DNA from: Nitrospirae bacterium RBG_16_43_11
GTDB taxonomy: Bacteria; Nitrospirota; 9FT-COMBO-42-15; HDB-SIOI813
NCBI GenBank assembly: GCA_001805165.1
Contig: MHEI01000029.1
Coordinates: 1-6,291, forward strand
DNA: 6,291 bases
Direction of reading: 5' to 3'
In this document: positions 1 to 5,715 of the stretch, piece after piece
How the letters are laid out: each line of letters begins with the position of its first letter
How positions within the stretch are numbered: position 1 is the first letter of the stretch
Made by a program: the position numbers and the translations under genes
The notes under the pieces: model-generated
Told to the model about the DNA's origin: nothing
Databases searched by the model: none
Seen by the model: the letters and a program-made list of their open reading frames with translations, nothing else

Positions 1-343
1 AATAACCGGATTCTTCAAGATCTACCGCCATGAGTCCCGAGAATGCGTGGAATGCATTCTTGTCCAGCCGTAAAGCCTCCTCGTAGGCATACCTGGCCTC
101 TATGTATCCCCCGGTTGTCAAATAGATATCTCCCAAAGCGGTCCATGCCTTAACATTTTCAGGATTATACTTAAGCGCTTTGTCAATAACCTCTTCTGCA
201 CGATCGTACTTACGCTGGTGTGCAAGGCCCTCCCAATTATTTAAGACTGCATTGGAGCGATACGCGTTTATCAATGACATGCAGCCCGAAAGAGTACAGG
301 CTGTAATGATGATAGATATAATTAAGGAAAATTTCTTGACCAT
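1..343 (-). CDS. TPR-repeat lipoprotein, N-terminal part (runs off left edge)
   Basis: The first 114 residues are visible and the frame is open to the window edge. The start is ATG at 343-341. Residues 1-21 form a lipoprotein signal peptide: a VKK n-region, a hydrophobic stretch (residues 5-18), and the lipobox L18-S-G-C21. Cys21 should be lipidated. The residue after it is Met, not Asp, so outer-membrane sorting is plausible by the E. coli rule. Two tetratricopeptide repeats follow with an exact 34-residue period. Repeat 1 (about 30-63) has A49, A56 and P61. Repeat 2 (about 64-97) has W67, L70-G71, Y74, A83, Y87 and A90. A third begins near residue 98. TPR lipoproteins usually act as protein-interaction scaffolds in the periplasm (compare PilF/PilW or BamD), but nothing here identifies a partner. 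The start lies inside the 3' end of the upstream FGGY gene (22-bp overlap). Only a weak purine stretch (AAGAGA) precedes the ATG, so translation is probably coupled. The specific role is unknown. Confidence 0.87.
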   Translation of the reverse strand, partial: MVKKFSLIISIIITACTLSGCMSLINAYRSNAVLNNWEGLAHQRKYDRAEEVIDKALKYNPENVKAWTALGDIYLTTGGYIEARYAYEEALRLDKNAFHAFSGLMAVDLEESGY

Positions 344-1806
344 TCTCTTGAGTGATAGAAGGTGAGCCGCCAGCGCTCATACAGCTTTGCTGCTTCCTGT
401 TCGCTTAGCCTGGGGTTAAAAACCCTGGCACTTGAAGAAGATGTTAGCTTCCCAATTGATGAAAAACCTTGCCAGATATTCGTGCTCAGCCCTGCTAAGA
501 AGGCAGTTCCAAGGGCTGTATAATGGTTTTCCTTAACCTTGCGCACCGGCATCTTAAGGATGTCGGCCTGGAACTGCATCAGAAAAGATATATCTGAGAC
601 AGCACCACTGCCTATTATCTTTTTCAGCTGCAGGCGTCCGTCTGTCTGAATAACATTCACATTGTCTTTTACCATGAATGCTATTGCCTCAACCGCTGCC
701 CGCACTATGTCTTCTCTTTTAGAACCTTTTTTAAGTCCATACAAACATACAGTGCTATCACTGTCCCAGTGCGGGGAACCGAGGCCATCCAGTGAAGGGA
801 GCATAAAAAGGCGGTTAAGAGATCCCTTGCAGAGCTTTTCAATGTCTTCCTTTGGGCCAATGAGACCAAGATTGTCTTTCATCCAGGATAAGAATGAACC
901 TGCTGAATTAATTATGCCTTCAAGAAGATATGTAGTGGACTCATGATTTGACCATGCAATGGTTGTCAGGAGTCCAGGCAAAAGGAATATCTTTTTTCCT
1001 GTATTCGCAAGCATAAGTCCGTCATCACCGTAGTTAATGCTTACATCCCCTTCCTGAAAGAGTCCGTGTCCAAGCAGGGATGCCTGTTTTTCCGTAATAG
1101 AGGCATGGATCGGGATTACCTGACGCTCAATAACTGCATCTCCTATATAAGAAGAAGTGGGAACGATGTCAGGGAATATTTCATGCGGCAGATTAAACAG
1201 CTCTAATAATTCCCTGTCCCATGTCTTGGTAAAAATATTGCACAAAAGGGTTTTAGCCGCACTTGCATGGTCCATAACATAGACGGACCTCTTTGATAAA
1301 TGCCAGAGGATATAAGTATTTACGGTTCCAAGTAACAAACGCCCCTTATCAGCGAGTTTCTGAACAGCCTTTACATTTTCCAGAACCCATTTAATCTTGG
1401 ATGCAGAATAATAAGGTGAAAGGTGAAGTCCAGTACGTTCGCGAACTATTTCCCGCCGCCCTGTCCTCTGTCTGCAAATGTCCATCCCCCGCGGGTCGTT
1501 ATAGCTTATTGCATTGTAGACAGGTTTTCCGGTTTCTTTATCCCACAGTATAATAGTTGATTGCTGTCCCGAAATTCCAAGCGCTGCTATTTGCTTTTTT
1601 TTAGTCCCGATTTTTCTGAAAAGAGCCTTAATTGCATTTAGCTGGCTCTTTAATATGTCATCTGGATTGTACTCAATCCATCCTGAACGGAGAAAACGTG
1701 GTTTCAGGGGGACCTCGAACCTGGCAATTATTTTTGCGTGGCTATCAACTAGAAAGGCACTGGAATTTAAAAAACCCTGATCAAGGACAAGTATGTATTG
1801 ACCCAT
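322..1806 (-). CDS. FGGY-family carbohydrate kinase-like protein (glycerol-kinase scaffold, degenerate active site)
   Basis: A 494-residue protein, close to the usual glycerol kinase length (about 500). Compared from memory with E. coli GlpK it aligns end to end. Shared blocks include KETGKP (90-95), GTVNTYILW (160-168), NTG (268-270), LLTTIA (279-284), GLGSPHWD (341-348), FLMQFQADIL (408-417) and TALG.A.LAGL (430-440). FGGY signature 1 fits residues 132-144 (K137, W140), and signature 2 fits residues 353-373 except at its first position. The active-site motifs differ. DQGTTSSR reads DQGFLNSS (9-16); NQRE reads GQQS (80-83); the catalytic Asp of GDQQA aligns with Glu239 in TEKQA; the GTG phosphate loop reads GDD (260-262); DGGA reads GSGA (399-402). 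D9, the presumed metal ligand, and Y132 remain. Glycerol phosphorylation is therefore doubtful, and I give no gene symbol. The frame continues upstream to a TTG at 1863, but ATG 1806 is chosen: it has AAAGGGA 9 nt upstream, the homology begins there, and the TTG falls in the promoter -35 box. It is probably cotranscribed with the TPR lipoprotein downstream. Confidence 0.9.
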   Translation of the reverse strand: MGQYILVLDQGFLNSSAFLVDSHAKIIARFEVPLKPRFLRSGWIEYNPDDILKSQLNAIKALFRKIGTKKKQIAALGISGQQSTIILWDKETGKPVYNAISYNDPRGMDICRQRTGRREIVRERTGLHLSPYYSASKIKWVLENVKAVQKLADKGRLLLGTVNTYILWHLSKRSVYVMDHASAAKTLLCNIFTKTWDRELLELFNLPHEIFPDIVPTSSYIGDAVIERQVIPIHASITEKQASLLGHGLFQEGDVSINYGDDGLMLANTGKKIFLLPGLLTTIAWSNHESTTYLLEGIINSAGSFLSWMKDNLGLIGPKEDIEKLCKGSLNRLFMLPSLDGLGSPHWDSDSTVCLYGLKKGSKREDIVRAAVEAIAFMVKDNVNVIQTDGRLQLKKIIGSGAVSDISFLMQFQADILKMPVRKVKENHYTALGTAFLAGLSTNIWQGFSSIGKLTSSSSARVFNPRLSEQEAAKLYERWRLTFYHSREWSRNFP

Positions 1807-1815
1807 AAGCTTTGA

Positions 1816-1822
1816 TCCCTTT
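1816..1822 (-). promoter_or_regulatory. Ribosome binding site that fixes the FGGY start
   Basis: On the minus strand, AAAGGGA sits 9 nt before the ATG at 1806-1804. No comparable purine-rich site precedes the longer TTG-initiated frame at 1863, which supports the 494-residue form of the FGGY protein. Confidence 0.6.
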
Positions 1823-1832
1823 GATTTTTGGC

Positions 1833-1857
1833 TTATATTATCAATCTGATAATGTAA
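1833..1857. promoter_or_regulatory. Inverted repeat between -35 and -10: candidate operator
   Basis: The arms TTATATTATCA (1833-1843) and TGATAATGTAA (1847-1857) are separated by ATC. They pair at 10 of 11 positions, with a perfect inner 7-bp core (ATTATCA/TGATAAT). The repeat fills the promoter spacer and covers the -10 box, the classic place for a repressor or a spacer-binding MerR-type activator. No regulator gene is in the window. The arms are AT-rich, so chance formation is possible. Confidence 0.45.
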
Positions 1858-1863
1858 AGTCAA
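1835..1863 (-). promoter_or_regulatory. Sigma70-type promoter for the FGGY-TPR lipoprotein unit
   Basis: On the minus strand, a -35 box TTGACT (1863-1858, 5 of 6 to TTGACA) is followed after exactly 17 bp by TAATAT (1840-1835, 4 of 6 to TATAAT). An overlapping GATAAT (5 of 6) gives a 15-bp spacer. Transcription would begin near 1828. That leaves a leader of roughly 22 nt carrying the AAAGGGA site and the ATG at 1806. The agreement between promoter, leader and start is good, but the call rests on motif reading only. Confidence 0.6.
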
Positions 1864-1925
1864 CAGTCAAGCGTAATGAAAAATAATGAATAGTCGGGTT
1901 TATGGAGTCAAATGTAATTCAATCC

Positions 1926-1972
1926 TGTCAGTTGGACAATTAACAGTAAATATTTTATGTCAGCCGGACGAT
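1926..1972. repeat. Two direct-repeat boxes, TGTCAG..GGAC.AT, 32 bp apart
   Basis: TGTCAGTTGGACAAT (1926-1940) and TGTCAGCCGGACGAT (1958-1972) match at 12 of 15 positions. The start-to-start distance is 32 bp, about three helical turns. Each box is itself a partial dyad (TGTC-N5-GACA in the first, TGTC-N5-GACG in the second). They lie in the divergent intergenic region upstream of the c-di-GMP gene. They may bind a regulator on one face of the DNA. Alternatively they are the remnant of a transposon end, since some insertion sequences carry repeated motifs near their termini. No transposase is present. Confidence 0.45.
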
Positions 1973-1992
1973 AATATGGAGCATTAATAAAA

Positions 1993-1998
1993 TATAAT
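1993..1998 (+). promoter_or_regulatory. Possible -10 box for the c-di-GMP gene
   Basis: A perfect TATAAT lies 18 bp before the start codon at 2017. No convincing -35 box is found 15-19 bp upstream, and the leader would be only about 12 nt, just enough for the CAGG at 2008-2011. Such a promoter would need an activator, for which the two boxes at 1926-1972 are candidates. Weak call in an AT-rich stretch. Confidence 0.25.
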
Positions 1999-2016
1999 TG
2001 TTTCTAACAGGTTATA

Positions 2017-4626
2017 ATGAAAAATATATTTAATAGCCGGCAGTTTAAGATGATTGTAATTATCGGACTTTCCCTGTCTGCATTATTTCTTGTACTGATG
2101 ATTGCATCCAGACTGATACTCCTTGACAGTTTTGTGGAAATCGAACAATCCAACGTGAGAAAAAATGTTGAAAGGGCTATCAATGCACTTAATGGTGAAC
2201 TTACACACCTGGCTACAGTAAATGGTGATTATGCGGGATGGGATGATAGTTATCAGTTTATTTTGAATGGTAACAAGGAATTTTTAGATGCAAACCTGCC
2301 TGATACTGTTTTTCCATCCTTACGTCTTAATATGTTGATTTATATAAAAAATAATGGCGATATTGTCTATGGAAGGGCATATGATTTAAATAAAGAAGCT
2401 GTAGTTCCTGTCCCGGAGAGTTTGTATAAGCACATCTCCCCTGAAAGTCCACTCTTAAGACATCCTGGTACTGAAAGTTTAGTAAAAGGTCTGCTGCGCC
2501 TTCCAGATGGCATTTTGCTGGTCACCTCAAGGCCGGTCTTGACGAATGAATACAAAGGACCAATACACGGGTCGCTAATTTTAGGACGTTATCTTGACTC
2601 AGCAGAGGTCGAGTTGCTTGCACAGCAGACAAAATTATCCATTAATGCCTTAAGGCTTGACGATAATGTAATACCAGATGAATTTAAACTTGCTATGATT
2701 AGGATCAATGATGCTGACCCTATCATGGTATCCCCATTAAACAAGGATATAATAGCCGGCTACACAATAGTAAATGATATTTATGGTGACAGGGCATTAG
2801 TTGTGAAGATCGAAACCCCAAGGAATATATATAGACAGGGTGTTCAGACAATAACATATTTTATCCTCTGGTTCGTTTTTGCAGCAGCCATTTTTGCCGT
2901 TGTAAGTTATTGGTTATTTGAGAAACTGGTCCTCTCTCGACGGAAGGGGAAGGAATCAGAAGCTAAGTACATGGCCGTTGTAGAGCATGCAAACGAGGGT
3001 ATTATTATTGTAAATTCTGATAACAAGATGATACTCGAGGGTAATACAGCCTTTAAAAGCCTGCTTGGTTATGGCAATGATGAAATATTGAATATGTCAT
3101 TATATGACATATTTGCAGAGGATTCAGAGTCTGTATTACTTGAGGTAGAGCGCATTGTTAAAGAGAAGAGGGACCTTAGACTGAGACATAAGGACGGTTC
3201 GTTATTGTATGCTGAATTATCTGCGAGCCCACTTGAACAGTGTGACAGTCAGATTATGTGTGTCATGGTTCATGATATAACCGAGAGAAAAGTTTTTGAA
3301 GAGCAGTTGATTGATCAGGCAAATCACGATTCCCTTACTGGATTAGCCAACAGAAATCTCCTTAATGACAGGCTTGTTCAAGCCACTGCATATCAGAAAA
3401 GGAAAAAGATGCAGTTTGCAGTAATGCTGCTTGACATTGACAGGTTTAAGGTCATAAATGACACCCTGGGACATAGCTCAGGAGATATCCTCCTGAAGCA
3501 GATTGCTGAACGACTTGTCAGTGGAGTGAGAAATTATGATACAGTTGCGAGGCTGAGCGGGGATGAGTTTGTTATACTGGTAAATGATGTGGCTGATACC
3601 AATGATATTATTACAGTGGCGAAGAATATACTAGAATCGTTAACTGCTTCTGTGAAGATAAATGAAGATGAGCTGTTTGTTGCTGCAAGTATCGGGATAT
3701 CACTGTTTCCATCAGACGGTGAATCTGCCGACCATCTATTAATGAAGGCGGATACGGCAATGTATCATTGTAAGGCCCAGGGTGGAAATAACTATCAATT
3801 CTTTGCTGAAGAAATGAACCTGAAGGCTAAAAACAGGCTGAGTATGGAAACAAATCTGAGAAAGGCAGTAGAACAGCAGGAATTCATTCTCTATTACCAG
3901 CCTAAAGTTGACTTGTCTACAGGAGAGATCTGCGGGATGGAGGCATTGATAAGATGGCAGAAAGACGGGAAAATGATATCGCCGGCAGAATTCATCCCGC
4001 TTGCAGAGGAGACAGGTGTTATCCTTCCAATAGGTGAATGGGTTCTGCGAACCTCATGCAGGGACATGAAGCAGTTAATAGATATGGGATTTTCTAATCT
4101 TGTTATGTCTTCAAATCTCTCTTCCCGGCAGTTTGCAAATGACAAGATCGTAGAATTGATTGGCAGAATAGTGGATGAGAGCAGCCTCGACCCAATGCAT
4201 GTTGAATTGGAACTTACAGAGAGCATCCTGATGGAAAATGAGGAAAAACTTATCAGGAAGCTTTATGCGATTAAAGACAGGGGCATCAGGCTTTCAATTG
4301 ATGATTTTGGCACAGGTTATTCCTCTCTCAGTTATCTTAAAAAGTTTCCTATTGATGTGTTAAAAATAGACCGCTCATTTGTGATGGATATTACAACGAA
4401 TCCTGATGGTGCGTCCATTGTAGAGACAATATTAGCAATGACCCATACATTAAGGTTGAGGTCAGTGGCAGAGGGCGTAGAGAAATTAGAGGAGTTAATG
4501 TTCCTTGCAGAACATGGATGCGAGGAGATGCAGGGGTATTATTTCAGCAGGCCGGTGCCGTTTGATGCATTTATCGATCTACTAAGGTCAGGGAAAAAAC
4601 TTCAGACAGTCGCTAAAGTTTCATAG
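2017..4626 (+). CDS. Membrane-anchored CHASE4-PAS-GGDEF-EAL cyclic-di-GMP synthase/phosphodiesterase
   Basis: An 869-residue inner-membrane sensor enzyme. TM1 is about 11-34. Next is an extracytoplasmic domain to about 275 with the CHASE4 hallmark AGWDDSY (73-79). TM2 is about 279-301. A cytoplasmic PAS domain spans about 316-425, ending in HDITERK. GGDEF (about 430-597) makes c-di-GMP from two GTP; its signature is SGDEF (514-518), with the product-inhibition site R505-N-Y-D508 five residues upstream. EAL (about 608-857) hydrolyses c-di-GMP to pGpG. It has E642-A-L, N700, ELTES (732-736), DDFGTG (762-767), K783, E819 and Q839, so the metal and catalytic set looks complete. Both activities are predicted intact; which dominates cannot be read from sequence. 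The GGDEF domain may instead bind GTP to activate EAL. The start ATG has CAGG 5 nt upstream and an in-frame stop at 2005-2007, so no upstream start is available. The 3' end overlaps convergent lptG by 14 bp. Confidence 0.95.
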   Translation: MKNIFNSRQFKMIVIIGLSLSALFLVLMIASRLILLDSFVEIEQSNVRKNVERAINALNGELTHLATVNGDYAGWDDSYQFILNGNKEFLDANLPDTVFPSLRLNMLIYIKNNGDIVYGRAYDLNKEAVVPVPESLYKHISPESPLLRHPGTESLVKGLLRLPDGILLVTSRPVLTNEYKGPIHGSLILGRYLDSAEVELLAQQTKLSINALRLDDNVIPDEFKLAMIRINDADPIMVSPLNKDIIAGYTIVNDIYGDRALVVKIETPRNIYRQGVQTITYFILWFVFAAAIFAVVSYWLFEKLVLSRRKGKESEAKYMAVVEHANEGIIIVNSDNKMILEGNTAFKSLLGYGNDEILNMSLYDIFAEDSESVLLEVERIVKEKRDLRLRHKDGSLLYAELSASPLEQCDSQIMCVMVHDITERKVFEEQLIDQANHDSLTGLANRNLLNDRLVQATAYQKRKKMQFAVMLLDIDRFKVINDTLGHSSGDILLKQIAERLVSGVRNYDTVARLSGDEFVILVNDVADTNDIITVAKNILESLTASVKINEDELFVAASIGISLFPSDGESADHLLMKADTAMYHCKAQGGNNYQFFAEEMNLKAKNRLSMETNLRKAVEQQEFILYYQPKVDLSTGEICGMEALIRWQKDGKMISPAEFIPLAEETGVILPIGEWVLRTSCRDMKQLIDMGFSNLVMSSNLSSRQFANDKIVELIGRIVDESSLDPMHVELELTESILMENEEKLIRKLYAIKDRGIRLSIDDFGTGYSSLSYLKKFPIDVLKIDRSFVMDITTNPDGASIVETILAMTHTLRLRSVAEGVEKLEELMFLAEHGCEEMQGYYFSRPVPFDAFIDLLRSGKKLQTVAKVS

Positions 4627-5701
4627 CCCTGAAGTAGGTAACTCCACCAATAACACCGAACACAATATTTGCCAGCCAGGATGAAAGCATGGGGTTAATA
4701 CGACCTGCGTATCCCATACTTAAAGACAAAGAGTAGGTGGTCCAATAAAGTACCCCGATAAGAATACACAGCCCTATGCCTCTGGCGAGCCCTCCATACC
4801 TCTTTTTGATACTGAAACCAAAGGTTATCCCGAAGATGGATAAGATAAATCCGGAGAATGGGAACGATGTCTTGGCATACAGATCAACTGACAGTCTTTT
4901 TATCTCATAGCCTTCTCTTTTAATTGTATCTATATAGTTTTTCAGGGTTGTATAGTTTGTTTCAGATGCCCGGACAGTCATATGACTGAAATCATTTTGT
5001 CTTATAGGAAAATCCAACGGAAGGGTATCAAATTCCAGGAGTGTTACCTTTCTGTTGTCAGGATCAAACTGCCTCCTGACACCTGTCTTAAGAAACCACT
5101 GACCATCTTCTGAGGTAGCACGTTCAGCCGAAATACTTTCCCTGATACTGAATTCAGGTGTCAGATAATAGATATTTATCCGGCCCATTATTTTTTTGTC
5201 AGGGTCTATAAATCTTGCATTGTATATTGTGTAATCGTCAGCCTTGAGCCATAGACTATCTTCCTTAAAGAACATTTCTCTTGGTTTTAACTCGATTGAC
5301 ATTCGTAGATCCTCTGCCTTTTTATTGCTTACGGGTATGATAGAGTTATTCAGGAAGAATGTGCCTGCAGAAATAAGGAGAGTTAGAGTTAATACGGGCA
5401 GTATAATATTGTGTATACTCAACCCGCCGGAACGCAGGGCAGTAAGTTCATTATATTTAGTAAAAAGTCCCATGTTCAGAAATGATGCAAAGAGTAGAGA
5501 AAGAGGCACCGTGTAATATATTGCCTGCGGCAGGTGGAAGATAAAAAAACCTGCAATAGTTAAGAAGCCTGCATGAACTCTTGTAAAATCTCCAAGATTC
5601 TCGATTACATCAATGAGCAGATACAGTACTGTGAAAGCCGCTGAAATGAGAAGAAACAACTTTAGTAATTCTGCTGAGACATACCGTGTGATTATCTTCA
5701 T
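4613..5701 (-). CDS. lptG: LPS export system permease LptG
   Basis: A 362-residue YjgP/YjgQ-family permease, the usual LptG length. With LptF and the LptB ATPase dimer it forms the inner-membrane ABC transporter that extracts LPS and passes it to LptC and LptA. Three N-terminal membrane segments (about 12-34, 47-75, 97-117) are followed by a periplasmic beta-jellyroll region (about 125-270) and three C-terminal segments (about 279-298, 306-326, 337-357). The cytoplasmic loop YNELTALRSGGLS (83-95) matches the conserved LptF/LptG coupling-helix region that contacts LptB. It is called LptG rather than LptF because it is the second gene of the pair and its C-terminal half reads as LptG by eye. 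The start ATG overlaps the lptF stop as ATGA, and AAGAGG lies just upstream of it. The gene has no intergenic space after its stop, because it runs into the convergent c-di-GMP gene. Confidence 0.92.
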   Translation of the reverse strand: MKIITRYVSAELLKLFLLISAAFTVLYLLIDVIENLGDFTRVHAGFLTIAGFFIFHLPQAIYYTVPLSLLFASFLNMGLFTKYNELTALRSGGLSIHNIILPVLTLTLLISAGTFFLNNSIIPVSNKKAEDLRMSIELKPREMFFKEDSLWLKADDYTIYNARFIDPDKKIMGRINIYYLTPEFSIRESISAERATSEDGQWFLKTGVRRQFDPDNRKVTLLEFDTLPLDFPIRQNDFSHMTVRASETNYTTLKNYIDTIKREGYEIKRLSVDLYAKTSFPFSGFILSIFGITFGFSIKKRYGGLARGIGLCILIGVLYWTTYSLSLSMGYAGRINPMLSSWLANIVFGVIGGVTYFRAMKL

Positions 5702-5715
5702 TTGCCTCTTGAAAT
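5698..5715 (-). promoter_or_regulatory. lptF-lptG ATGA junction with strong ribosome binding site
   Basis: On the minus strand, AAGAGG lies 3 nt before the lptG ATG (5701-5699), inside the last codons of lptF. The ATG shares 4 bp with the lptF TGA stop (5700-5698). This arrangement supports translational coupling and confirms the lptG start. Confidence 0.7.

Noticed and set aside
180..365. Plus-strand open frame of 61 codons opposite the TPR lipoprotein start
   Set aside because: It lies antisense to a convincing lipoprotein signal peptide and TPR region, has no recognisable domain, and is rich in residues typical of antisense translation.
662..946. Plus-strand open frame of 94 codons opposite the FGGY gene
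   Set aside because: It is fully antisense to conserved FGGY coding sequence; its low-complexity Ser/Arg/Pro-rich product resembles no family.
322..1806. Naming the FGGY gene glpK or xylB
   Set aside because: The scaffold is closest to glycerol kinase, but the substrate-binding Arg-Glu, catalytic Asp and ATP-phosphate loops are all altered, so a functional name would be misleading.
322..1806. FGGY gene as a decaying pseudogene
   Set aside because: There is no frameshift or internal stop. Scaffold blocks stay well conserved from end to end, and the promoter and ribosome site are intact.
2013..2018. Second TATAAT, overlapping the c-di-GMP start codon
   Set aside because: A transcript from here would begin after the ATG, so it cannot serve this gene; it is a by-product of the AT-rich start region.
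2367..2555. Minus-strand open frame of 62 codons inside the CHASE4 region
   Set aside because: It is a shadow of the c-di-GMP gene, with no ribosome site or family resemblance noted.
3894..4226. Minus-strand open frame of 110 codons opposite the EAL domain
   Set aside because: It is antisense to catalytic EAL motifs that constrain the sequence, and its product has no recognisable features.
5244..5516. Plus-strand open frame of 90 codons opposite lptG
   Set aside because: It is antisense to the conserved LptG membrane and coupling-helix region, with no domain or ribosome site.
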